Positions 24,901 to 36,700 of a stretch of DNA of 64,000 nucleotides are shown one piece after another. The DNA comes from Escallonia rubra (Eukaryota > Streptophyta > Magnoliopsida > Escalloniales > Escalloniaceae). The position numbers were made by a program, and so were the translations under genes. Under the pieces are notes generated by a model. That model was not told the origin of the DNA, ran no database searches, and saw nothing but the letters and a program-made list of their open reading frames with translations. Positions within the stretch are counted from its first letter, which is position 1. Every line of letters begins with the position of its first letter. The stretch is from positions 62,001 through 126,000 of the forward strand of contig JAVXUO010002815.1 of NCBI GenBank assembly GCA_033065855.1, in the 5' to 3' direction.

Positions 24901-27500
24901 AACAAATTAATGTTTCTACAGATTTATGTCTCTAGTGAATGCTGTTGTAAACAAGGAAGACAGTAGAAAAACTGTAAAAGCCTGCTTATTATGTTGTATA
25001 TTCTTATGCTTAACACCGAAAATCTTGAGCTGTATGAGTTGCTAAAAATATTTGTTTCTATTCTGAGCTCCACTGTTTTTTAATTTTCATTGTTGGACAC
25101 CATGTTTGCAGAATGTTGTCATCGATCAAGTACTTGAACCAGGAAGAAGAGTAACTGTAGCAATGGGAACCAATCGCCAATTGGATGGTATTAACTTGAA
25201 AATTTCAACTCTTTTTTACTGAATGTAGATCCAAACTTAATGTAAGTTCTGGTTCATGTTCAGTTTATCATTCAGCAGAAGTAAGAGTAACATGGGGATA
25301 AAGGAACAACAAAGGGGTAGTAGGAGTAACATGGGATAAAGGAATAACACAACAATTGGCCTCTGTTTTGTTTATATGCTGCATTAGTAAACAGACTTAA
25401 CCACCCAACACATAAATACAGTGCATCAGTTATGCTGTCTGAGTTTTTTCACACCAATTATAAATTATCTGCTACCTATTAAGTTTGCTATGTTTTAATT
25501 GCCTAGATCAACCGCGCCAGGTTGTTTCATCCTCCAAGCCTCGTGAAGAAGTGGGGATGTACTGGGGTTATAATGTGAGGTATGCTGCTAATATCAGTTC
25601 TGTGTTCCAGTGCTGCCCATACACGGTAATTACCATTTTGATTTTAATGTTTTCTCTCAAGATGAAACATGTTATTTTCTTATTTTGAACCAAATTATGC
25701 AATTAATACTGAATTCTCAATAGGATGGATATGATCATCTGATTGGTACCTCAGAGCATGGTCTGTTTGTGAAGTCCTCAGATCTTACCCTACCTTCTTT
25801 CAGGTATACTTTTGTTAATGTGATGAGCAGAGGTCCTTGTTCTTTTTCCACTAATTGGTCTTGAAAAGCAGTTGCCTCCAATAGTTTTATCCAATATTGG
25901 TGGACATATAAGATGCTGTCACCTTTGTAGAATCATGGCTCTTCAACAGGCTATGGCATTTCTACATTATAGATGCAGCGCAAGGGTAAAACCAGAAATC
26001 GGACCATTCATCTATGTAGTAGCATTACTCTGGCCTGGAATGCTTGGATTGCTCATCTAGGATTCATGCAGCCTCTAGGAACAATAAAATAAAAAGTAAA
26101 ACAAGAAACGAGGCGCTACAGAGCGTAACCACAACTTGTAAGTCTTTGAGGTTTAGAAATTTTGTGAGACTGATCAGGGAATTTCCCATCAAACCGTTTC
26201 AATATCCTTTTTAACTGGTGGATGATTTTTCTATAGCAAATCTCTATATATTGAAGTAACTGTGTACAAATTTATGACAGCAAATACAAAACTCAAGACT
26301 GTATTAACGTGGTTTCCTATGAACCCATAGGCAGACAAAGAAAGTAACGAGATCCAGAAATTTCAAAGATACATTTTTTTGGTCGTAAAAAATATAGATA
26401 CAAAGAAAACCCAAATCCAGCAGTACCCTCAGAAAATTGAGATGACAAAAACCTTGTATACCGGGATACAAATTAAGTTGGGCCCTGAGACTAAAGGGCC
26501 GAGTTATCCCCATTGGGTCCTATGAGTAGTTGCGGCGGGACAGGTGCGAATCAGAGCAAAATTAACACACCAATCATTCACATCCAGCAGATTTTCTAAT
26601 GCAGAATATAGTGGTCAAAGAAAATTTTCAATTGGGAATAGTAAATAATGGATTAGAAGAACATGAACTTAGAAGTCATTAATAAATTGGGATTTTCTTT
26701 GTGATTAGTTGAAATTTGAAGTAATAGTAATCTAACTTATCATCCCATGGTTATTATGGTTAGGCTTCTGTTTCGGTAACTATGAGGTTTTTTTATTCTC
26801 CAAATGTTTCTTCTGGTTAGAATACTTTGTTAGCTTAAGACTTGATTAAATATTGAGTCTTTGAGAGTCTTTTGCCTTCAGAGCTTTTACTTTGTTTGAT
26901 GATGGACGGTCACAACATTTATCCTTTTCGGTCCCTCTTTTTTTTATCCTGCATCGCAGTGGATTCTCTTACATACCATGAACTGTTTTTGATTAAGTGA
27001 TATGGGTCTACGATCTATAGGCATCTATTGATTGCTTTTGGCGGACTTGCTGGGTTGGAAGAGTGCATTGAAGAAGACAGAATTATGAAGGTTTGTGAGA
27101 TACGAAATCCTTTAAGATTACTTGTTGGGTTAATTTTTCTTAAGAAGCGAGTTTACTATTGTCACATGTAGTTGATGTGCTCATGGAAGTGTTTTGCTCG
27201 TAGTCTTGCTATGAAAAACTGAGATTGCCTTCTATCTCAGGGAAAAAATCCGTGTGAGATCTTTGATTCGTATCTGAACACTTGTCCTAATCAAGGAAGC
27301 AGAACAATTCGAACAGAGGTACTGCATTGTCAATCTCACTTGTTTACGCTTTAACAACTGTCTAGCAGTCATTTTGTTTTGATAATGGTCTACTAACAAT
27401 TCTATCATTGCTGTAACTTCATTTTCACGAACAGGAAGCTCTCTTTATATCCCTCCAGTATTTTCAAGAACCAATAAACCGTGCGTTGCAGGATCTTTAA
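21927..27500 (+). CDS. SPOUT-fold RNA methyltransferase-like protein (SPOUT1/C9orf114 family), 359 aa, 11 exons
   Basis: Exons: 21927-22169, 22466-22513, 22930-23097, 23193-23259, 24120-24184, 25112-25187, 25507-25625, 25724-25803, 27021-27090, 27241-27318, 27435-27500 (stop TAA). They total 1080 nt; human SPOUT1 is 376 aa. The N-terminus (1-60) is Lys-rich and probably a nuclear or nucleolar signal. The fold begins at ISIALPGSVIDN (about 61-72) and continues with QIARAATIFRIDEIVVFD, LLPPLDAPHHLRKHEW, WGYNVRY, LIGTSEHG, the glycine-rich FGGLAGLE (295-302) and NQGSRTIRTEE (329-339). The last two form the knotted cofactor pocket in SPOUT enzymes. In animals this protein (CENP-32) associates with spindles and kinetochores and is linked to RNA methylation; the plant role is inferred only. 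The ATG in AAAATGGCG starts the Lys-rich tract; the frame is open for nine codons upstream but has no other ATG. No catalytic residue looks lost. Confidence 0.9.
24534..24617. repeat. Two-copy tandem repeat, period 42 bp
   Basis: TCCTTCGCAGATCATCTATA (24534) and TCCTTCACAGATCATCTATT (24576) each continue into GCATTTGCATATTTACCATG. The copies differ by two bases. It lies in intron 5 of the SPOUT-family gene. Confidence 0.9.
25804..27020 (+). other. Intron 8 of the SPOUT-family gene (1.2 kb)
   Basis: The intron runs from CAG|GTATAC to CTATAG|GCATC. It is AT-rich with no coding signal. Open frames near 25872 and 26304 are short and featureless. Confidence 0.7.
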
Positions 27501-28790
27501 CTCCAGATGTTAGTTGGTTGGAGTCGGGAACGGCAGAACATGAACCATTCAGTGTTTTTTGTGGTCTCATTAGCATAGGGCATACAACCCGATCTATTTG
27601 TTGTATTCAAAAAGTCTAGTTCGTTTTCCAGAAAATGCATTTAGAGTGCAAATCGTATAATAGTCCATTTTGTCCACAAATTCAATGGTGTTTGCTAGGC
27701 TGCTTATAAGCATCTGGTTGGACTTTCCCTTTACTCACCTCAATTGTTGTTTCAGAGGATCCTCCATATTGCCTTCGGACACAGGATAAAATAACAAAGA
27801 TGTTTGCAGGCTTACTGTGAACAAATTCTAGTTATTATTGTTCCCGCGATCAAGTACATCATTGTTTCGTATGTAATGATGCAGGAATTAGGAGATCCTT
27901 TACTCGCACCTTGATGAAAGCTCAACTAAAAGCGTAAAATATATCAGCTTCATCATTGTCGAAAAATTAAAATTTCAAATTCCCATGAATCCACTTAAGC
28001 TTTTTTTTTTTCGTTTTTGGGCTTAATTAGATAAATTACATTAATAGTAAGAGTTTATGCAGACATACAATCGTGTATAATGAATTATAGCCAAATGAAA
28101 ACTACAACTATTACAAAACAATGCAATCAAACACTACACAAGTGTAACTTAGGTCTACTACCTCCTATGATAAGCCATTTTTACTGCATATTATCATCAG
28201 TTGTACAGGCTGCACTAGTAAGAGAAATAATCATCTTAAACAAGTCTTTATACTTCTTTATCGAATCGTAGTTATGGAGCGCTATACTAGCAAAATGCAT
28301 ATAAAAAATATTAGGCATGTGTGGAGATGTTTACTCCTATCATGGCAAATACTTAGTTGTGAACACATGAATCCAAATTAGTATAGATCATAGTATGCCT
28401 GAAGTTGCGAGAGTGAGCCTGTGGGCATGCCGTAAGAAGCGCGATAGCTTGTGCCGAGTGCTCATTGGTTTCCCATTATTTCACGATCTGAAGCAGCATG
28501 GAATTCATGTGTTTAGGAAGCGCGGTAGTGTAAGGACTGGCTGTGTTGTATGCAATTTACTGTCTAAGTTTTTAATTTGTTTGGGCCTCCTTGTGGATGG
28601 GTTCTTGAGTCGCCGGATCCGTTGCTTAAGCCACATGGTGGATCACTGTGATGATGGGCCGTGGGTATATTGGGTAGGCCAATCTGGTTTGGTGGCTGAA
28701 CGTCTGCCAGAAAGGGACGGTGGGTTGTTCTTTCGTCCATGGGCGTGGTGGTGCCTTCAGAGAAGGTGATGGATTGGTGTCTATTCGAAA
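27501..28790. other. 3' flank of the SPOUT-family gene
   Basis: The region contains the gene's presumed 3' UTR, then AT-rich spacer. An open stretch at 28395-28769 reads through in one frame on each strand but shows no known domain. Its GC content is higher than the flanks, and it abuts the CACTA-type end, so it may be part of that transposon. Confidence 0.4.
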
Positions 28791-29181
28791 AGGTGTTTTC
28801 TCTCTTCAAGGGTGTCCGTCGCTAAAGGTTGTGAGATATGGACTTTTAGCGTTGAAGTTTAGCTACCGAAAATGTTCAACTATTTTGCAATGCTAAAAAG
28901 TCCTTTTTGATTTTTTTGCCAAAAAAGGAAATTAAAAAAGATTTTTTTTGGAAAATACCTTTAGCAACGGAAATTTCCGTCGGTAAAAGTATTTAATTTT
29001 GTCGGTAAAACTAAGATTTTCATCCACGGATCACCAAATTCCGTCGCCAAACTTTTATCAACGGGGTTATTAACAACGGACTTTTAGCGACAGGGTGTCC
29101 GTCGCTATAAGTCTTTTACGACGGAATGAGGACTTTTAGCGACGGAATTGTTCGTCGCTAAAAGTTCTTTTTCTTGTAATG
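28790..29181. mobile_element. End of a CACTA (En/Spm) type DNA transposon
   Basis: Several copies of TTTTAGCGACGG and its variants (GTCCGTCGCTA, TTCCGTCGGTAAAA, TTCCGTCGCCAAA) occur in both orientations. They are followed by TTTTTCTTGTAATG, ending at 29181. Read on the minus strand the terminus is CATTACAAGAAAAA, one base from the canonical CACTACAAGAAAA. Subterminal GCGACGG arrays are typical of plant CACTA elements. I could not find a matching left end; CACTACACAAG at about 28134 is a weak candidate. Confidence 0.7.
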
Positions 29182-29642
29182 TACAATCAAAGAAGGTACA
29201 CAAATTCATAACTATATGTCTTGTAAAAATTTAGGCAAGAACGACGTCTAACACTAAAAATTACACTCATAATGAAAATAATTTTGAGAATATGGAAGGG
29301 AAAGAATTCAACTTCATCATTAAGATGGACGAAAATGCTGAAAATGGCGGAATCTAAGCAAGGCTGGTACAAGAATACTATCCAACACAAGAAAATGATG
29401 GAAATCATCAAATGACAACGAGAGATCCAATGCGCAAAAAAGAAGATCATTTTAATGAAGGCTAAGATGATATTATATAATAAAGTAAAACTACATCTTT
29501 TGATTCTACATGCTAAAAGTTGAAAGCCTACTTCTTGCATCATGAGTGACTCTCATAACACAAAATTATTGATTTTATGCACATTTACTGCATCTTATTA
29601 TTGAAATCAGAAACGTACATTAATCATAACATTCTTATATAT

Positions 29643-31049
29643 TGTGAAATCAATAAAATAACCCTAGAGAGGGGTGAATAGGGTTTTTGAAAATTGATGG
29701 GGAATTTAAACTAAGCACAATCATAAATTTTAATCAAACCAAGTAATATTTCAATTAAGATACTAACTACATAATCTCAAGCAATTATAGAGAGTAATAA
29801 GTAAAGAGATTGAGTTAGAGGTACTTGATAAGGAGATTTAAATGGTTCGGCTTCAATTATCCTCAAGCTTACATCCACCTCTTCAAGGAAGTCCCTTGCA
29901 AGAGCACTAGAATCCACTAGCAACAATCTTCTTCCTGGTCAAGATCAAAACCCTTACAACACTTGGTGATATCCCTATACCGAGTACAAGCCTTGAATCT
30001 ACAAAACTCACCAAAGACTTGACAACCCCAAACCTTAATCACAATCTTTTTACAAATATCAAATAAATGTGTACAAAGAAACCCTTTTGAAAGGAAATGA
30101 GTACAAATGAAGCTCTAGTACAATATAGAGATGAGAGAATTGGTGACTTGAAGAATGCTCACTCTCAATCAAAGAATTGCTCACAAAGATGCTCGTAAAT
30201 TCATGAAAATAAAGAGAGAAAAGTTTAATCTATGAGCCTTGATGTTTTCTTTAATGAATGGAGGCTTAGAATATGGTTTCCATTATGTATGATGAAACCC
30301 CAAATCATTTATATAGAGAAGATATGAAATATAGCCGTTAGAGGCATTATATGAGCAAAACTGCTATTGTAGTCGACTGTATTCCTAATGCAGTCGACTG
30401 GGTCCCCTCTAAACTAGTCGTTGGGGTCTTGTCATCGAAAATAATCGTTGAAACTGAATTTTGACCAATGCAGTTGACTGTATTACCCTACTGCCTATCG
30501 GCTGCCTCACAACCCTTTCTTATTTTGAGCATAACTTTCTCTAGAAAAATCGAATTGAGGTGCCGTTTTTTTAGTTGGAAAGCTAATGAAAAGTTTTATC
30601 AAAATATAAAAGGTTTAACACCAAAAACATTTTTGATAAAATTCGAGTAAGCTCCAAAATTCATTCATTTTTAAGAAACATACTTGTGTGAATGATTATG
30701 AACTCACATGCAATGTACAAAGTGTCCTAAGGTCATAGTCATCAATCTAAGTATCAAACCAAGACTAGTTACATAATAGTAAAGATCAATCATAATCGAT
30801 AGTAACTTAGCCTATGCATTATTTGTTACTCTTTAACATTGGACTTGATGAAACTTTTATAGCATGTCCACTATAACTTTAAGTTTTGAGAGCTTTAATC
30901 CATCTATCCAACTTCTCAAATGTGTCTTCATGAAAGTGCATGTATATACCTACTAAGAATACACTCAAAGCACACATTAGAACATAATCAATGTGTAGTT
31001 ATCATCAAAACAAGATGTAAGCCTAAGTTATCCAACCATAGGGCTAACA
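29643..31049. mobile_element. LTR-like repeat, copy A (probable lone LTR, fossil)
   Basis: About 1.4 kb. It starts near TGTGAAATCAATAAAATAAC, contains CCTAGAGAGGGGTGAATAGG and ends near GGGCTAACA. It shares many blocks in the same order with copy B at about 56248-57470, including TTTAAATGGTTCGGCTT, TCAAGGAAGTCCCTTG, AGAATCCACTAG, the GTCGACTG palindromes and TTATCATCAAAAC. No internal protein region is present. Length and TG/CA-like ends suggest a lone LTR; a Ty1/copia origin is only my impression. Target duplication is not clear, and the copies have diverged considerably, so insertion is not recent. Confidence 0.55.
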
Positions 31050-31439
31050 TATTATTTTATGTATAATTGATTTATATACACATACATAGTAATTGTCTAT
31101 ATTGTGAGTGTTGGTTTGTGATCTGGACATATATAATGTTTCAAACAGCTTCTCATTGATTGTTCGCTAAAAACCCCCTTTCCCTTTTTTAGTGTTTAAA
31201 GAGAAAATGAACTGGCCTCCTCCTTCAATGCCGCAATCAACAAACAATAGTTCTTTCTTTGTAAACTTCTTTGTTTAAACGAAAAAAGAAAAAGGAAAAA
31301 AATTATCTTTCTAAGGCTTCGAGTTCTTCTTTCTTGTTTATTATTCAATGAAATTCTTTTTTTAAAAATAAATAAAAAATCTTTATTTTTGTCTTTTCGT
31401 GATGAATAGGATTTTTTTTTTTATAGAAAGCTCACAGAA

Positions 31440-31787
31440 CCAAACCAAACTACAATAAAACGATGAATATTGTAAATCTTAATTGTATACTATAAACCAA
31501 TCTAACAGATTACAAAAATAAAGACCTAGATTGATTCCTTTAAAAGTTTTTCCATTTACTCTTTTTTTAATGGTAACATCAAACATTTCTTCAATCCAGA
31601 AGTTTACAAAGAAAATTTCCAAATATTGATCACAATTGCAAACATCAAATATACATTATTGTAGAACAAGTCACAAAAGAAATAAGAACATAATTGAATT
31701 ATATCATTTGATCCAAAAAGGCTAATAATATCACCTCAAAATTTACTCTCGACTACATTCACGTGCAAGACACGTGCTCCATACTAG
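31440..31787 (+). mobile_element. Helitron 3' end, first copy
   Basis: It ends with ACGTGCAAGACACGT (hairpin), GCTCCATACTAG and then T, the classic Helitron terminus (CTAG before T). The preceding 300 bp align with the end of the second Helitron: both contain ACATCAAACATTTCTTCAAT or a close variant, AACATAATTGAATTA, and AATATCACCTCAAA. I could not locate its 5' TC end, so it is probably truncated. Confidence 0.7.
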
Positions 31788-32238
31788 TATATATAAAATA
31801 CATGTATGTACATTTGTGTGTTATATACGAATAAGAGTATTTGTGTCTAACAAATAATTTACACCTATCAACACTTCTGAAAGTAATACAAATATAAAGT
31901 AATAACTTTCTTCTTCCAAAAAGCTTATTCTCACAACTTCTGCCCAAGATATCACGCACACAATCAAAAGTGCGTCAAAATACATTATATTTACAGATGC
32001 GTCACGCAACAAACGAACAAGGAAAACAAATCACTAGAGTTGATAAGATTTCCTAATTTATAACCGAGAGTCACGCCAATTAGTACAAGGTTTCACTTCA
32101 CATAAATCTGCCTTAAAATATTTCTCCATCTGATTTTTTTCACTTCAAAAGACCTTAATCTCGAAAAGAGAAAATAAACAAAGATATTAGTAACGATTTT
32201 AGAAGTTTGAGGTATATAACGATTTTAGAGAATCTATA

Positions 32239-33459
32239 TCTATACTACCTATAAAAGTACGAATCTTGTAAATCTTTTTATTCCATTTTTGTCCTTCGTT
32301 AATCACTCTAATAACAATCTTATCCTTTAATAATTACTACTCTATTATTACCCTACCCTTTCATAAATACTACTTCATTATTACCCTACCCTTTCATAAA
32401 TATTATTGTTAATTACTAATTGTGTAATCATTTTGGGTTTTAGCCTCCGTCAGTTATTTCAATAACAATTTTATCTTCCCTAATTAGTTTTTTTTTATTT
32501 AAGAAACATTATGTTATAAATTTAATCTAAATCAATATTTACATATTGGGAAACAAAATATGTAGTTGTTAAAAATATACTTATATATATGTATGCGTGT
32601 GTGTGGGTGTATGCGCGCGCGCACTACCACTAAAAGTATAAATTTTATAAATTATTTTTTGACGATTATGTCTTCCGTTAATTACATTATTACCCTTCTT
32701 TTATTACTCATTTTTGAATTTTGATGAAATTAAAATAATATTGGGTAATGAATCTATTTTATACATTGATTGAAAAATGAAAAGTATAATGAGAAAGAAA
32801 AACATAACAAAAAAGTTCATTTATTATATTATTTTAATTTAGTTAAAATAAAATAAATATTAGATATTGACCCAGTTAATGAGAATTGTAATTTTCTTTC
32901 TTCATTTTAGGTTAGTAAACAATTAACCAATTGAAAAACGAAAACAACATAAAGAAACTAAAATACGTGAAAAATCAATTAAGAAACAGAAACTTGTTAG
33001 GAAAACAAAAAAAAAGGGTTAAATAAAAAACAAGGCTCAAATATGGTGCAAATTTGAATTGAAAATATGTTCGGTCATTGCAGTTGAAGACTGAGTATTT
33101 TGTGTTTCTTATTGATGAAACATAAAGGACCTGATCTTGAAAATTACAAATCTTAACCATTAACCAATTTAATAATTTACAAAAATAAATACGTAAATTC
33201 ATTCTTTTAAGTTCTCTATTTGCTTTTTTATTTTCAACAGTACCATCAAACATTTCTTCAATCCAAAGCTTACAAAGAATATTTTCAAACATTGAATTGA
33301 TTACAATTGCGATCATCAAATAACATTTCTTTTAAAAAATTCACAAAAAGTTGAGAACATAATTGAATTACATTATTTTTTATCCCAAGTAAAATAATAA
33401 TATCACCTCAAATATTTCTCTCGACTATATTCTCGTGCAACGCACGTGCTCTATACTAG
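32239..33459 (+). mobile_element. Non-autonomous Helitron, apparently full length (1221 bp)
   Basis: It begins TCTATACTACCTATAAAAG right after an A. It ends CGTGC-AAC-GCACG hairpin, TGCTCTATACTAG, then T. This is the expected A|TC...CTAG|T arrangement without target duplication. There is no Rep/helicase coding sequence; the interior is AT-rich, with a GT/GC microsatellite at about 32590-32622. The right end shares its last 300 bp with the element ending at 31787. Confidence 0.8.
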
Positions 33460-33757
33460 TTTGAGTAAAAAGTATTTGGGGTTTTTATTCCACCACAGGG
33501 GCAAGTTGGTCATTCAGAATAGGAAGAGGTGCTCACCGTCATTATAAGAAGACAACGAGGACTCAAACGTAATTCACCAAACCCCTTCCTCGATAAAATA
33601 CAAAAGCCCGAAAGAGAGAGATAATAGGGAGTCGGCCGAAGGGCTTTCGACGGAAGAGAGAGAGAGCGATAAACAGAAAAAGAAAAAGAAAATTTTATCG
33701 AATTTTTTGTTTGAAAAAATCTCGTAAATTAAAACGGTCACTTCGACCATTCCCGCC
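33460..33757 (+). promoter_or_regulatory. Short 5' flank of the CHR12/23-type gene
   Basis: Only 298 bp separate the Helitron end from the ATG. Most of it looks like a 5' leader: GA-rich tracts at 33615-33625 and 33655-33670. GATAAAATACAAAAG at about 33592 is a possible weak TATA-like site. Core promoter elements may lie partly inside the Helitron. Confidence 0.4.
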
Positions 33758-36700
33758 ATGGCGTCGGGCCAGGTGGCGGAGTCACGAAGCTCCGCCGCCA
33801 GCGACCACCAGTTGGTGAAGACCAAGACCCTGATCTGTGCGCTCAACCTCCTCTCCCGGAACCTCCCCCTCCCGCCCGACATCTTCGACGCGGTCTCCTC
33901 CATCTACCGAGGCGGCGACGTCGCCGATGGCGACGACGTCTCCGCATCCGCATCCGGCGGCCTTGGCGACGGCGCCGACGGATCTGACGCCGAGGCAGTG
34001 GTTGATGATGTCGCGATGCGAGTGAGTTTTGATTGTCTTGGAATTTGGTTGATTCTGTGTTAATTGACGTGATTCGTGATGTTAGGGCTACTTATGATCG
34101 GTTGATTGTCACGTTAGTGCGACTTTTTGCATGCGGTTTACTCCTTTTTTACTTGTGAGAGAAAGCAAAATTTTAGGTATATAAGTACCGATATGTGGTG
34201 ATTGAGGACTTCCTGGTGCTGAGTGAATTTTTCTCTTTTCTTGGAGTTAGTGATTCTGTGTCAATTGATTAATTTGCAGTGTTGGGGCTAATTATGATGG
34301 GTTGATTCCCGTGCCAATTTTTCTTCTGCATTTTTTGATTGCCTTGTTTAATGCGTTATTGTTATGCGGTTTACTCTCTTTTACTTGTACGAGAAAGCTG
34401 AACTTGTAGGTGTATATGTACAACTATGTGGTGGTTGAGGAGGCCCTGGTGCAATTGAGTTTTTCTCGTCTTAGGCTTTGTGATGCTGTGTTGATTAATG
34501 TAATTCGCGATTTTAGGGCTACATATGATTAGCTCGCGAATTTGTTTTCTATTTTGTGCTTACAGTCTTGTTTAGTGCAATAATTTGGTTACGCGGATTA
34601 CTTATTTTTACGTGCAAGAGAAAGCAGAAGTTTAGGAGTGTATATACTCGCATGTACTGCAGTGAGTACTCATATGTATCGCAGTGAGAGTTTTCTCTAA
34701 CAGATAAGCAGTTTTTTTGCTTTCCATTTGTTGTATGTAGAATTGATATTTAGTTCAGATTTTCCTTCATTTAAGAGATAGAGACAGAGGGATATTGGAG
34801 TACTTATGCCACGTTTATTTAAGAAGAAAGCTTGCCTGTATGTTAGTGGAAGTTTATTAATGTGTCATAATGTTGAGTGAATATGGTGCTGCTCCATTAT
34901 TGGAGCTAATAATGAAAAAGAGAATCTGCCTTTATGTTCTATATTAAGTTCAAAGACGCCGCATCTCCTACAATTGGTCGACAATGTGTTTACTCTGTCC
35001 AATTTGGTATTACCATATTATTTAAAGATTTTAAATTCTGGCAACAAAGAAAAGAAGCCACCATATCGATGCTATATCAACAGTCAAGAGGAATATAGGA
35101 TTTTGACTTTCTTAGTGTGTCTATGAGTAGTTAAAAAAGGAGGACTGTTATGGTTCAAAATGTTTTGAAGTGTGCATAGGTGTGATTCCAGCTAGGATAT
35201 CTTGCTGCAGGAAAACACATATCTAACTTTTTATAGGAGGGCAATGCTGGCCAAGTTTTGCAATCTTGCATCTTTTGTTTGGATATGAATTTTGTGGCTA
35301 ACAGCACCTGTTGTTTCCTGATTTCACTTAACAATTGATGTTGCAGGATTCTTCTGGAATATCTAAGGAAGGAGATTTGTTGACTGACCTTGAGAATGCT
35401 TTGGCTAAGCAACGGCCAAATTGTATGTCAGGTTTGGGATTGACCAGTTCGAGGAAACATCGTTTTCAGACCCACATCCAACATCGGTTAACCCAACTTG
35501 AAGGTTTGTATAGCTCGGAATATCTGCACAAAATTTGTTGATGGCTACTCTGAAGTTAATGCTTCTTTTCTTTTGTGTAATTTGAAGAGACGCCATTAGG
35601 TTTACACTACCAAGATGTGAGCCATGTGGCCAGAAAAGTAAAATGGCCAATTTTGGTCTCAAACTTGTACTCCTGGCCTTTGTCTAATTCTTTTTTCCAC
35701 CTCTAAACCTTACTTTTTAAGTATAGCTGGAATTCGTTTTGTAGAACCTAGTTGACCACCCGAAACTATGAAGTTTTGTCAGTACTTTTAATCCCGTGCA
35801 TTGCAACTGTGTACTGTAACATTGCCTGAGAACTTTATTAAAGGGGTCAGATAACTAAAAGAAATATAGAATGGGGCGAAGAAATGAAGTGTGTGTCAAA
35901 TGAATTAGAACTAAAATTTTGTGTGATGTAATTCCCCAAAAATTAAAATTTTGGTATCATATAATAAGTTACTCAAATCCACAGCATAACATGAAAATTA
36001 ATGTTCAACAGCATAGGACTTAATTTTGTAGTGTCATTTCCTATGTTATAAGTGTGTTTCTTTGGCAATTTCAATTTTTACCCTATTCCTTTTCATTCGC
36101 CTAGAAGAGCAAAGAAGAAAATAGATGTAGGGATGACATTAAATTTAAAACTAATTCGTCCAAATAATAAGTTCTGAAGAAACTCAGTTCAGTTGCAAAA
36201 CGCGTGCATATTCTATATACTATTTACGTGCTCCCTCTGCCTACAAAAAACTGTCCTACCAGTTTGGATGTCTCCAAAAAATTGTTCCGCCATGTAGCAT
36301 TAAATACTGCCAACTATTTGAAAATTGTTGCACCAAATATCGAAATAAGGTATAAATGAAAAAGAATAGCGTTGAAAGTGGCATTTATTATGGGCATGTG
36401 GACTCTCCTAAAACCGTGTGCTAAGTCATGTACACACCGAGTTTCCAAATTAGAAAGAGAAGAAAATAGAGCATGTTATATACGGTGTATGAAAATTGAG
36501 GGAAGGGTTTTATCTGCAATATATTTAGTAAAGAAACTAATGCAGTTCAGGGGGCGCATGGTTTTGGTGCGAGATTGGCGGCATGAAATCTTTAGAGCAT
36601 CTGCGAAAACCATACGAGTTCATTAATAACTTAAATGACTGGCATCTTGAAAGGAGATATACGTTGGTTTTAAAATCTTGGATAGAAAATGTCAACTATG

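Noticed and set aside
36231-36660. Stowaway-type MITE suggested by CTCCCTCTGCCTACAAAAAA
   Set aside because: No inverted partner end or TA duplication was found, so only a chance resemblance or a fragment can be claimed.
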